Below the pieces are notes generated by a model that did not search any database, was not told the origin of the DNA, and worked only from the letters and a program-made list of their open reading frames with translations. The translations under genes were made by a program, and so were the position numbers. This document shows, piece by piece, positions 1 to 10,086 of a DNA stretch of 64,000 nt. The stretch's first letter is position 1. The number at the start of each line of letters is the position of its first letter. Source of the DNA: Amaurobius ferox (Eukaryota; Arthropoda; Arachnida; Araneae; Amaurobiidae); assembly GCA_951213105.1 (NCBI GenBank), contig OX578138.1, forward strand, positions 63,190,040 to 63,254,039, written 5' to 3'.

Positions 1-889
1 AAAAAAAAAAAATTCAGTCTTCTTCAACATGACAAAGATAACTACTCAATAAGAACTTTTTTTTTTTAAATCTAGATTTACAAGCTAAATATCCCCATTG
101 ATATTTTTGTCGCTTACTATTTGTATCTACTTCTATCTATTGTCGTTTCGAGAAGTTCTAATATATTTCGATTGAAAACATGAGAAATGAAAAAAGAATT
201 TTTTTTTCAAGTTCTTTCAAAAAATAGAGTTCGATGCAACACCCAATTATATATACTTGTAGGGCTTTCAAAAAGCTACAAATTCTTGCTAATTATTCAA
301 AGCTAGCTCTTTTAGTTAGTGAGATGTAACCATTACAAATTCGTAGAACGGAAAACTTGCAATCATATTCAAATTTGCAAAGCAATTCCTTGAAAACTAT
401 AAGAACTAATTAAGATTTGAATACTAAATTATATAGTACATATTTTTGTCGTTTACTATTTATATCTACCTTTCACAGTTTACTATATATTTCGAGAGAA
501 AGTTAGGAAAATAAAAAAAACCACTTTCTTGGACTTTTAAAGATTTTTGTTTTCTTTTCTATGTTCAGAATATTAAAGCAGCACATTCGAGCATCACATA
601 AATTTCCCTGAAGACTCATATTTACGTTCTCTTTATTTCTTCAATAATTCGTTACATTGAGTTTAACTGCCTAAAATAACACCCATAATTATTTAAATTA
701 CACTGAAATTGAACTTTTAATTAAATTTTCGTTTTCATTTAGTAACTGGAATTATTTCCAAATGGGGCTTAGCGAAAATGCAAAAGAAACTAAAATATCT
801 CGAGAACAGCTAGCGTTAAAGTAATGGGGTTGGTCTTGTTCTATTTATCGTCAAAAATTACGTATAAAATAAGCATTTAATTGATGTGT
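1..889. other. AT-rich stretch, no gene seen
   Basis: No coding frame or recognisable element was found. A passage starting with a TTTTTGTCG-TTACTATTT core near 103-180 recurs in diverged form near 438-520, so part of this stretch is an old direct duplication with a spacing of about 335 bases. Confidence 0.4.
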
Positions 890-1388
890 TTTAGCATACG
901 TAGTCTTTTATTTTTTTATTTAACGATTTTTGAGGGCCATTTCGTAAAAAAAAAGACAAGTTCTTTTTTTTCGAATCGTACCAATATTTAATCAGCACCA
1001 GTGTAACCACAAGTGACTTATCTACCAAATTTTGTAAAATTTGATCTATTAGTTTTTCAGCTACAGTAGATACAGGTAATTTTTGCGGACCGTTTCGAAA
1101 AAAAGGCAAGTTCCTTTATCCCGAATCGTACCAAAATCTAATGCTCACCAAAGTCACCAACAAGAGACTTGCCTACCAAATTTTATGAAATTCGGTCAAT
1201 TAGTTTTACAGTTAGAGGATATAAATACATTGCACAAACAGACACACACGCAGATGTCACGCTGAAAAGAATTTTTTCGTGTTCTAGAGGTCCCGAAACG
1301 TGTGTAGACGTCGGAAACTCGAGTTGCGATTTTCGGCACGATCCCAATACTTTCTCTATATATTATCATGTATTTCAGGGAAAGTAAT
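890..1388 (+). repeat. Diverged family A repeat copy
   Basis: The right end has the CACRATCCCAATACTTTC signature and closes with GGGAAAGTAATA, matching the 3' end of the 0.9-kb family A repeats elsewhere in the window. An internal stretch containing AAATTTTRTRAAATT and 'cgaatcgtaccaa' occurs twice (about 938-1050 and 1083-1210), so the copy holds a short internal duplication. A related copy lies on the other strand at 60896-61440. Family membership is seen in the sequence; the transposon class is uncertain. Confidence 0.55.
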
Positions 1389-1625
1389 ATATAAATTGTT
1401 TTTCAATAATAATAATTTGAACCCTATTTACAAGAAAACATTTTTTTTTTCATTTTTACCTATTTAGGTTCCATGGTATTAGTGTCCAAAGTGTTTAATT
1501 TTTCGTAACGTTTTTGTACAGCATAAGCTTTGCTATGGATCTAGTGTTTGGAAAATTAATTGCGTTTGTCAGCGAGTTGTATGTAGTGATTATCATCCGA
1601 TAGGGAGCTGTCAAATAATTAATAA

Positions 1626-2269
1626 TGTTACGAACGTGTAATAATACCTCATTGGCGTACCCCTTCTTGTACTTCGTTTCGATCGCAGACCAAGCTGTGC
1701 CATCGTTTTGTTTTCTCCAGAAGGCAGTCGTACGAATATTCTTTCTCTGACGTCACTCTATGGCTGCTAGAATTTCAAGTCAAAAAAAGGGTGGCCACAT
1801 TTAGCAATTTATCGCCCATTTGGCGACTTTCTGAAGGTTCCCGGAACTTCACGAAATAACTAATAGTCTAGACGATTAGATAATTCTGGAAACGATTAGT
1901 CTAAGATTAAATAATTCTGGAAATTTCTACAAAGAGGTTTCCAGAAGTTTCTATAGGGATACTGTATAAAGGACTCACCACTCCGTTGGAGTCCGGTTGG
2001 GAGTTGACGAATGGACGTGACACGAGCTGCAAATTCACTGTGAATTTTGTCAATGTTTTGAGAATAGTAGCAGCTGTTTTGTGAAATTACTTTCGTGAAC
2101 GTTCTGTGAATAATATCAGTTATTCCGTGAAATCAGTGGAGTGCTGTTTACTTGTATACAGTTCCTGTTTACTGTGTGCTTGTGAATAAACGTAGGTTAT
2201 CCAGAAACTTGGACTATTTCTTGTATCTTGTGTATACACACACGATTCTGAAGGATATGTTTCGTAACA
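1626..2269 (+). repeat. 5' LTR of the gypsy-type element
   Basis: It runs from TGTTACGAACG to TTCGTAACA and matches the right LTR (3675-4290) and the solo LTR (53060-53609) over most of its length. Landmarks shared by the three are a block around 'gtcaatgttttgag', the sequence 'gtgaataatatcag', and 'gtgcttgt(g/a)aataaacg' near the end, which may include the polyadenylation signal AATAAA. A possible promoter TATA motif, 'ctgtataaagg', lies near 1970 about 290 bases before the end. It contains one TTTGGCGA-type motif near 1818. Confidence 0.85.
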
Positions 2270-2334
2270 AACTGGTGTTAGAAGTAGAATTTCTGGAAAC
2301 TGGGCAAGCGTATATGGTAGTGACTAGTAAAGCG

Positions 2335-2610
2335 ATGGAGGAACAGATGAAAGAGATGATGGCTTTGATTAAAGCTATGAAAGATGAGATGAAAGCAGCA
2401 CAAGACCAGATAATGGCTTTGATGAAAGCCGGGCAAGACGAAATGATGACTTTGATGAAAGACGGACGTGACGAGATGAAAGCCGGAAAAGACAAGTTGA
2501 ATGCAGGACAAAACAAGATGAAAGCCGTACAAGACGAGGTGAAAGAGGCTATGATAGTCAAACAAGACAAGATGGAAGTTGGACAAGAAGCGATGAAATA
2601 CAAGTTATAA
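2335..2610 (+). pseudogene. Gag-like coiled-coil fragment of the LTR element
   Basis: From the ATG at 2335 (MEEQMKEMM) the frame codes for about 91 residues and stops at 2608-2610. An open frame extends back to 2152, but that part lies in the LTR, so I chose the first ATG after it. The protein is a tandem series of roughly 7- and 11-residue units of the type MKAGQDEM, rich in Met, Lys, Glu, Asp and Gln, and should form a long alpha-helical coiled coil. This resembles the N-terminal half of Gag proteins in spider gypsy elements, judged from general knowledge. The matrix, capsid and nucleocapsid parts expected downstream are missing. In the inverted copy at 4291-4800 the same frame runs on into an integrase zinc-binding region; here a stop codon separates the two. 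Confidence 0.7.
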
Positions 2611-3476
2611 GAGATACATGGCAGCCCCACTGGAAGACAATTTGGCTTTAGCAAGACGCTGAACAAAGTTTTTGAACGCTCCCTCCGGTGCAATACCAGA
2701 TCCGATCTTAAACGCTGGTGCAACGAATGCGGCGCTCGGAAGGGACTGAAAAAGAAAACACTTGGGTCCCTTTAGTGTTATAATGTCGGAGTTCTTGTCG
2801 ACAAATTGCCCTCGACGTTTTGGGGCCACTACCACGAACAGCAGACAATAACAAGTACAACCTAATAGTGATAGACTATTTCAAAGTAGTCAGAAGCTTG
2901 TGTAATCCTCGACCAAGAGTCTATAATTATCAACGAAGTTCTGACTCGGAACTGGATATGTCATTACGGGGTTCACTTTCTCATTTTTCTTACCAGGGAA
3001 CGAACTTTAGCTCTGGCATATTCTTGGGACTATACAAACTACTCGATATGGACAAAACTCGAACTACTCATCTTCATCCTCAATAGGACAGCAAAGTAGA
3101 GAGATTTAACAGAACGGCACTTAATCATCTCTCTATGTTCGTATCCAGAAACCAGCAAGACTGAGATTGTCACCTATCCTTGTTCCTACTGGCCTACAGA
3201 AGTGCTGTCCACGAATTGACCCATCATTCTCCATCGAATATGTTCTTTAGCCGGAATCTACGACTACTATGTGACCTAATGTTTGGAAGACCATGTGACA
3301 CTCCATCGTCGACTGATGAATATGTTCAAGATCTGCATTCACGGTTGGAGGAGATTCACCGTTTAGCTCGTGAGAGGGTCAAGAAAGAAGATAGAAAGAA
3401 GACCCGGTGTTATGCTAAGGCTAATGGAGTACTATTTCAGAAAAGTGACAAGGTGTGGCTGTTCAACCCTCGGTGA
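2611..3476 (+). pseudogene. Ty3/gypsy integrase remnant
   Basis: Directly after the gag stop, about 2611-2740, the translation resembles an H2C2 zinc-binding integrase N-terminus (a GFSKTLNKV-like stretch, then RWCNEC). The catalytic-core region follows at 2820-3086 with frame breaks: an IDYF motif near 2867, a GTNFSS motif near 2994 (Asp replaced or lost before Gly in the expected DxGxxF) and a THLHPQ-like stretch near 3070. A C-terminal part at 3180-3476 is open for 98 codons, with FLLAYRSAVHE, the HSPSNMFFSR region and a final KVWLFNPR typical of gypsy integrases. Frameshifts and stops make the gene non-functional. Protease and reverse transcriptase are deleted upstream. Confidence 0.8.
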
Positions 3477-3674
3477 AGACCAGGATTTTCGCCAAAACTA
3501 CGGCACAACAGGAAAAACCCTACTTCATCATGAAAATAATAAACATAGTCGTTTATCAAATCTAGAAATAGTCTCCAACAAAGCCGAAACTCGTCCATGT
3601 CGACAGATTGGCCACATTTTTGAGACCACAGTAGATTGATACTGCCCGGGACATGCAGTCTTGAGGAGGGGCAG

Positions 3675-4290
3675 TGTTGTGAAAGTGTAATAATCTCTTG
3701 CTGGAGTCCCCCATATCGTTTCGATCGCAGCCCAAGCGGTGCCATCGGTTTGTTATCTACAGAAGACAGCGATATGAATATTCTTTCCCTGACGTCACTC
3801 TATGGTTTCTAGAATTTCAAGTCAGAAGAAGAGTTGCCCAAATTTGGCCATTTATTGACAATTCGTCAACTTTCGAAATGTTCTAGAAACTTCACGAAAT
3901 AACAATTAATCTAGGAGATATTAGATAATTCTGGACATTTCTACAGAGAGATTTCCAGAAGTTTGTATAAAAGGACTATAAAAAGAACGCATCGCTCCAT
4001 TGGAGTTCATTTGGGAGTTGACGAATGGACGTGACCTGAACTGAATTGGACCGTGAATTTTGTCAATGTTTTGAGAACAGTAGCAACTGATTTATTAAAT
4101 TACTTTCGTCAACGTTCTGTGAATAATATCAGTTATTCTGTGAAATTAGTGGAGCACTTAAGTGCTGTTTGATTGTATACTGCTCCTGTTTACTGTGTGC
4201 TTGTAAATAAACGTAAGTTATCCAGAAATTTGGACTCGTTCTTGTATCTTGTGTATACATCCAAGATTCTTGAACATACTTTTTGTAACA
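3675..4290 (+). repeat. 3' LTR of the gypsy-type element
   Basis: It starts TGTTGTGAAAGTG right after a purine tract and ends TTTTTGTAACA. It is collinear with the 5' LTR but clearly diverged (many substitutions and small indels), so the insertion is old. The final base joins an inverted gag/integrase fragment instead of plain host DNA. Confidence 0.85.
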
Positions 4291-4800
4291 AACTCATCTC
4301 GTCTTTCGTCGCTCTTTCTCTTTTTCGGTCCTTCCGAGCGCCTTATTCCGTGCATTCTTTGCACCAACGTTCAACATCGGGTGTCGTATTGCACCGGAAG
4401 GAGCGTTCACGAACTTTGTTCAGCGCCTTGCTGAAGCCAAAATGACCCCCAGTGAGACTGTGATGTATCTCTTTCATCTCGTATTTCAACGCTTTTAGTC
4501 CGACTTCCATCTCGTCTTTCGACTTTTATAGCCTCTTTCACCTCGTCTTGTCTTGCCTTGCTTTAACCTCGGCACGTCCGGCTTTCATCAAAGTCATCAT
4601 TCGACTTGTCCGGCTTTCATCAAAGCCATCATTTCGTCTTGTCCGGCTTTCATCAAAGTCATCATTTCGTTTTGTCCGGCTTTCAGCAAAGCCATCATTT
4701 CGTCTTGTGCGGCTTTCATCTCGTCTTGTGCGGCTTTCATCTCGTCTTGTGCGGCTTTCAACTCGTCTTGTGCGGCTTTCATCTCGTCTTTTATGTGATA
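4291..4800 (-). pseudogene. Inverted gag/integrase fragment of the same LTR element
   Basis: Read on the minus strand, 4782 to 4597 is open for 61 codons of the MKAAQDEM / MKAGQDEM type, the same coiled coil as at 2335-2610 but with extra repeat units. Further along (about 4470 to 4330) comes an H2C2-like integrase zinc-finger region with a GGHFGFSKAL stretch and a WCKEC motif. The gag-to-integrase junction is the same one seen in the plus-strand copy, so the internal deletion existed before these two copies separated. The fragment abuts the 3' LTR head-on without any LTR of its own. Confidence 0.75.
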
Positions 4801-4915
4801 ATTTAAAATGTATCAGCGCTGCATGTATCGCAAATTTGAGATGTTTAAATAAATTGTATAGTGTTTCATAATCAATGGTTTATGCATGATTGATCTTTCT
4901 TGTCTTAATTTCATG
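4801..4915 (+). repeat. Family B 3'-end fragment
   Basis: The module 'gagatgtttaaataaa' followed by 'atgcatgattgatctttctt' matches the right ends of family B copies at 11420-11530, 12060-12180 and 17750-17990, and the reverse complement at 60480-60600. Confidence 0.65.
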
Positions 4916-5308
4916 TTTGTTGTTATAAATAGGTGTTCTTTGGTTTTTGATAATTCGCTGTGAGTTCCGAAGTTCTTTTAATTAGAGGTGAGCATCTTAA
5001 ATCCCTGGCAACTCAGTGTACATTTTGTAGTTTTCAAGATAAAACGAGCTTCTAATACATTAACATAAACAATTCGTTCTCAAGGAATTCTGGTATTTCA
5101 GTTGGCCGAGTGAGTTGGCATTCATAAAATGTGCCATTAAAATAACAATATTGTAAAATTACAATGTCTGTGCAACGTAAAATAAGTACTCGTTTCATAT
5201 ATAAATTTGTGCGATGAAACTAATATAGCTCATTTCAATGAATATGTGAACAAAAGAGAAAATTAAAATCAGTAAAGAAAATCAGGCGATCGGACTTTTA
5301 TAAATGAA
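4916..5308. other. AT-rich interval, nothing recognised
   Basis: No reading frame, repeat unit or RNA-like structure was recognised here. It ends at the CTAG terminus of a minus-strand Helitron. Confidence 0.4.
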
Positions 5309-6338
5309 CTAGCAGCGATTACCCGGCGTTGCTCGGGATTTACAATGCAAAACTCTGATAATAATTACACCGGAACATATAGGACCGTGAATCTTATACA
5401 TTGTTTTTTTCACTGATGTGAGGTATGAATACGTCCTCTCCTTTTGCCTTTCCCGTTACTACCGTGGTTTCTATGACATTTGGTAAAATATTTTTGACAC
5501 AGAGCCGTGTTCCATTGCATAGTTTTGGTGGGTCCAAATTCTGTTGAAGCATTATTGGTGATCCTTTCTTTAACTGCAAGATATGAGAAGGCATTCTAGG
5601 TGGCTCAAGGTAGTTCAGAAATTCCAGCGGGTCATCGAACGGCCTCATTGGTGTCCACTGCAGAGTCAAATGGCTTGTCATGATATAAGAAAAAAAATCT
5701 TCCTCATAAAATGCTGATCATTAAATAGCCATTTTGATTTCTTAATGCTTTTCATTGTTGAATGAGCCTATGAAAAATAAACCATGGTGATAGAGTTCCA
5801 TTTAAATTCATATTTCAAACCTGCGATTTTCAAAAGTGACTAATACGTTCAATAAACTCCCACAAAACATTTAATTAAACACAGACACACATTTTAAAAT
5901 ATTTAATTAAACACTCCACAACAGATTTAATTAAATTTCACGTTTTAAGCCAACAATTTCCAACCTTTTTCGTTGGGAATCATGAAGTTAGTGAGTAGAA
6001 CTCCTAGGGAAAATTTCGTTTTCCATTAACATCTCAACAATCCCTGGGCCTCGAAACTTGGACATTATTTGGGGGGGGGGGGCTATTTCAAAGCGACCCA
6101 CAATATTTCATTAAATTCGATGCAGCTGTTCTGCCGTGATGATGAGACAAACGAAAGTTTCGTTTTTCCTTAATATCGCGACAACCCCTCGTGTTAGAAA
6201 CTCGAAACATGGACTAAATATTAAGTGGGAATATTTCAAGACCACCCACCAAATTTCATCAAATTCGGTTCAGTCGTTCTCCCGTGATGTTGGATGATAC
6301 ATACATGCATACATGCTTTTCTTTCTTATATATAAATA

Positions 6339-6366
<28 letters not shown>
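5309..6366 (-). mobile_element. Non-autonomous Helitron, minus strand
   Basis: On the minus strand the 3' end reads CCCGAGCAACGCCGGG, a GC-rich hairpin, then about 10 bases and CTAG. That is the hairpin-plus-CTRR terminus typical of Helitrons. The 5' end is TCTATC... within an AT-rich microsatellite near 6366, so its exact position is less certain. The flanks fit insertion between A and T (T6367 and A5308 on plus). Length is about 1058 bases with no Rep/helicase frame, so it is non-autonomous. It aligns with the Helitron at 8460-9050 in opposite orientation. A minus-strand frame of 95 codons (5681-5394) is of unknown meaning. Poly-G occurs near 6070. Confidence 0.8.
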
Positions 6367-6371
<5 letters not shown>

Positions 6372-6756
6372 GTTATTGGAAACCCAATAATACTTAGACT
6401 AAATGTGAATAAACGCTGTTTAAATGCCAATGATACATTTCTCTGCACCGTGACACACGAGTTCTGCCACGACAAATTATTTAAGCATTCCACTAAGCGC
6501 TTAAACGTGCGATGAAATATAACAACCTGTCAGAGGTGCTTCCCGATCTATCACAGGAAGGAATTAAATGTTTGTCCTCCGCAAAAAAAAAAAAATATAG
6601 CGCTGCTACGTATTTGAAATTTGCACATTTTTCGCAATTGCGATACGAGGGAAAAACTGTGCAGTTTTACCTGTACAAGTCCATAAACTGGAAATTGAAT
6701 AAAAGTAGATAAATATTCCAGGAATTGATACTGAGAATCGCCTGATATCTTTTAAC
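6367..6756. other. Interval with one small unassigned frame
   Basis: A plus-strand frame of 66 codons (6512-6712) shows no family resemblance and has a run of lysine codons that is simply a poly-A tract. I do not regard it as a gene. Confidence 0.35.
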
Positions 6757-8067
6757 CATGGAGTTAGCAAGAAGGAGATGAAACTGCTATCGATGAAACG
6801 CTTTAAAATGCCATAATGCTTTGAGAATTATACCTAGGTGTCACTAGTGTTAATAAAGTACCTGCTGTTGTTAGTTGACACAACAGAAAGGCTTAGTATT
6901 TAGCATATGTGTTTTTGATTATTTTTGAATTAAAAGTTCCGTTATAATGAGCATAATTAACCATTATTTTTTCATAGTTGGTAGGAGAGAATACAGAATA
7001 TATGGAGATAAAAATAAATTGAAAGCTAAAATAATTTTGAATACGTAGGAATATTCTTTATTCTTTCAGTTCTACTATGCATTGCACTAATTATTTTTTT
7101 CCTACAAAATTGACAGTTTAAATAAATATGTTAGGCCTTTCGCCATAGAAATACATGCAATGTAGAACTACTTATCTTTATCCCAGAGCCACCTGGATTA
7201 TTGCCTCAAAAGATGTTTGCGTTTTCTTAATATGAAGTTTTAACCCCTTACTTTTACCTCCATGCTTTTAACTACCTACTATTGGGTTTTTATTACTACT
7301 GGTTCGTGAATATATTGAATCATGGAGGTAAAAATCAGGAGTTCAAATTCCGTATTAAGTCGGCGTGGTGGCCGAACGGTCAAGGCGAGCGTTTCCAGTG
7401 ATCGATCGGCCGCCGCGTTGTGGGTTCGAGTCCCACGTAAGACATGGATGTTGTGTGATGTAGAAGCAGTGTGTTCCGCCCCCCTCTGGTGCTCGCGGGG
7501 CAACGTCCTAGGAGGGCGAAATGGTTCACGATTGCGGCCGATTATAGGGCGAATGACGAAGATTCTAGTGCCTGGCTACTGGAAAAAAAATCCGTATTAA
7601 AAAAACGTCAATATCGTTTGATACTGTAATTTAGGTGGCGTTGGGAAAAGATAAGTAGCTCTGTATTGTACTCATTTATAAAGCGAAAGGCCTAAAATGT
7701 TTATATTAACTGTTCATTTTGTAAAAATTAATTATTAACGCAATCCAAAGTAGAACTGAAACAATAAAAAATATTCCTACGTATTCAAAATTATTTTACC
7801 TTTCGATTTATTTTTATCTCGCTATATTCTGTTCCCTATCCTACAGCTATGAAAAAAAGCTGGTTAATTATACTCATAATTAAGGAATATTTAATTTAAG
7901 AATTATTAAAAATACATATACTGAATAATACGCTTTTCTGTTGTGGCAACTAACAATAGCGGCTACTTTACTGACACCAGCGACACCTAGATATAATTCT
8001 CAAAGCATAATGACGTTTTCAAATGTTTCATCCATAGAAGGTTTATCTCCTTCTTTCTAACTCCATG
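6757..8067. repeat. Large palindromic (foldback) element
   Basis: The left arm, about 6757-7240, is repeated in inverted form at about 7588-8067. Matching landmarks are CATGGAGTTAG and GGAGATGAAAC at the outer left against the complement at the outer right (8040-8067), CTTTGAGAATTATA against TATAATTCTCAAAG, and AACTACTTATCTTT against its complement near 7650-7665. The arms are diverged but continuous, about 480 bases each. The roughly 350-base loop holds a later SINE insertion (7359-7590). It is likely a foldback or MITE-type DNA transposon. Terminal duplications were not resolved. Confidence 0.7.
7359..7590 (+). mobile_element. tRNA-derived SINE with 10-bp target duplication
   Basis: The head looks like a tRNA: an A-box-like TGGCCGAACGG near 7369 and a B box GGGTTCGAGTCCC near 7422, which would form an internal RNA polymerase III promoter. 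A unique body of about 150 bases and an A8 tail follow. The element is flanked by TCCGTATTAA on both sides (7349-7358 and 7591-7600), a perfect target duplication, so it is a true retroposed copy. A diverged minus-strand relative lies at 26814-27046. Confidence 0.9.
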
Positions 8068-8459
8068 TATTAAATATTTTTTCCTCACCAATTATGAAAC
8101 GGTTTCTAACAGGTAGAATAGGTATATCGCGTTATATTTATGAAATTATTACTTTTTTCCAGATGTAATTGTTGGCAGCGAAAAAATAACAATTTGAATT
8201 ATTAAAAGCTTTTATTGAACTTGTCATGACAGACGTGTGGATATCTTTCTGTTTCAACTTCTTTGATGGCATTTTTAACAAACTTTCCTACGTTCTAGAG
8301 AACTGAAACTTGGTACACAGCTTAGTCAAGTAGAACATTTTAATGTATTAAAATTTGGCGGATTGTCGTAAAATATAACCCGTTTATTAGCGAAATGGCC
8401 CTCAAAAATCCCATTGTTGTTAGATAATTAGGAAAGAGTTCAATATTCAGCTTAGCTTA
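8068..8459. other. AT-rich interval, nothing recognised
   Basis: No gene or defined element was found between the palindromic element and the Helitron. A stretch near 8390 ('cgaaatggccctcaaaaatc') resembles the inner part of the diverged family A copy near 935 in reverse, suggesting an old repeat fragment. Confidence 0.35.
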
Positions 8460-9050
8460 TCTATATATAGAGAGAAGAAAAGTGTGTATGTATGATCCAC
8501 CATAACTGGAGAACGGCTGAACCGAATTGCATGAAATTTTTCTTGGTAGCCTTGAAATCACCCCACAATAAACATAGGCCATGTTTTGAGTTTCTACGAC
8601 CAGTGGTTCTCGAGATATTGGTGAAAAACGACACTTTTTCCTAGGAATTCTACTCTCTAACTCCATGATTCACAACGAAAAAGGTTGAACATTGCTGGTT
8701 TAAAACGTGAAAGTCAATTACATCTTTTGAGTTTCGTGGGAGTTTATTGAACGTATTAGACACTTTTGAAAATCGCAGGTTTGAAATATGAATTTAAATG
8801 GAAACTCTCAACATGGTTTCTTTCCCACAGGCTTACTCAACAACGAAAAGTATTAAGAAATCACAAGAAAGATCAATCATGCATAAAACATGGATTATGA
8901 AACACTTTCCAACTCTAATTTTATTTAAACATCTCTAAAATGCGATACATTCAGCGGTAATATATCACAATCGGTCCTATATGTTCCGGTGTAATTTTTT
9001 TCATAGTTTTGTATGGTAAATCTAGAGCAACGGCAGGTAATCGCTGCTAG
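8460..9050 (+). mobile_element. Non-autonomous Helitron, plus strand
   Basis: The element starts TCTATATATAGAGAG after an A (8459) and ends with a degenerate hairpin, then GCTGCTAG before a T (9051). This fits the Helitron rules: 5' TC, 3' CTAG and insertion between A and T without target duplication. It is 591 bases long and non-coding. It aligns in reverse with the Helitron at 5309-6366 (for example the shared 'ccggaacatataggaccg' in reverse complement). Between about 8866 and 8965 it carries the antisense of the family B 3' module, which the other Helitron lacks. Confidence 0.85.
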
Positions 9051-9649
9051 TATATAATATAAAAGAAATACATTTTAAGGCATGATAATGAAATGTTAAA
9101 TACTGCCAAGTTTCTAATATCAATCATATAACTGTAAATCATATTGATTCCTTATGATTTGTCTGCATTGCAGTTGCTCATGGAGCGATAAATAAAAGCT
9201 TTTACCCAGAAAGCGAAGTTTTATCCTTACTAATGCTTATTTTTGTGAGAGACAAAGTGGTTGGATAATTTTTTTGATAATCCCTTTGTATCGGTCACGC
9301 ATAATTCGATTTTCGTAATTTTATAACTTTCCCTTAGTGTCGAAGCTGAGACTGGTCAAGTGGAAGCGAAACCAAGATTCTAATTAAAATGAAGTTCTTG
9401 ATAATTTTGGTACATTGCCTTCTCGTTCACTCAGTTCAGTGCATATTATATAGATACCATAGCTATTTATGCATACTTTTAAAAAAAAAGTTTATTAAAT
9501 ATCGTAAAGAATTTATTTATTGATACTGTTCAGAGAAAATATTTTTCTCCCAAAATTTAATTAATCAATAGTTTAAAGGCAAATCACCTCTTGAACACAT
9601 TTTCAGAAAGATTTCCTTCATGTCTGTATATTAGACTGGACCGAAAAAC
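9051..9649. other. AT-rich interval, nothing recognised
   Basis: No coding frame, repeat unit or RNA-like structure was identified between the Helitron and the first family B copy. Confidence 0.4.
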
Positions 9650-10086
9650 CTTTCTGACACTTTCCGACATAGATGAAAAGTGTTATTGTATTGGTAATTT
9701 TGTCCGTTCGCACGATAACTGCCGTAAAAAGGGCTTTATCTTAACTTAATGAAATTTTAGTATGGCGAGACGGTCAGTGGGATGTTTGGGAATGAAAACG
9801 AATAACATCACTCAAATAGTTTCGGATTTAACTCGGGTTGAAAAAATGAAATGCATTGAACCCTATGGGACCTTATTTTTCAAACATTTTGTAAGCAAAG
9901 GCAAAGTTAAAATTTACAAACTGTTTAGAAAATTTTAGGAAATACTCAAGTTATGACATAAAATGCGTAAAAATTTCAGCAAAATATGTTGAGCAGTTTT
10001 TAATTAAAATCTGAATCAATAATTACACCCTTGATATATGAAGAGATCACGTGACCCATTGCAAAATAAATATGGCATCCATTTTT
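9650..10086 (+). repeat. Family B repeat, partial copy
   Basis: The series 'cacgataactgccgtaaaaa', 'aaatgaaattttagta', 'cattgaaccctatggga' and 'tttttcaaacattttgtaag' occurs in the same order as in the copies at 10087, 17025 and 38885. The 3' part is missing because the next copy follows directly. Confidence 0.7.

Larger units (their letters stand above)
1626..4290 (+). mobile_element. Internally deleted Ty3/gypsy-type LTR retrotransposon
   Basis: Two similar direct repeats of about 640 and 616 bases bound about 1.4 kb of internal sequence. Each starts with TGTT and ends with TAACA, as LTRs do. A purine-rich tract (GAGGAGGGG, 3663-3671) sits just before the right LTR, as expected for second-strand priming. 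The interior holds a gag-like coiled coil joined to an integrase remnant. Protease, reverse transcriptase and RNase H are absent, so the copy is non-autonomous. The flanks (AATAA before, AACTC after) show no target duplication, and an inverted fragment of the same element abuts the right end, so it was rearranged after insertion. Confidence 0.85.

Noticed and set aside
2152..2334. Gag starting at 2152
   Set aside because: This part lies mostly within the LTR, also occurs in the 3' LTR without gag behind it, and has no coiled-coil repeats. The first ATG after the LTR fits better.
2214..2723. 169-codon minus-strand frame
   Set aside because: It is the antisense shadow of the gag coiled-coil repeats.
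4548..4871. 107-codon plus-strand frame with repeated RLVRLSSK units
   Set aside because: It is the antisense shadow of the inverted gag fragment at 4597-4782.
5394..5681. 95-codon minus-strand frame as a gene
   Set aside because: It lies inside a non-autonomous Helitron, has no known motif and is not preserved in the related copy at 8460-9050.
7359..7440. tRNA gene
   Set aside because: A and B boxes are present, but no clean cloverleaf is seen, and a SINE body, A-tail and target duplication follow.
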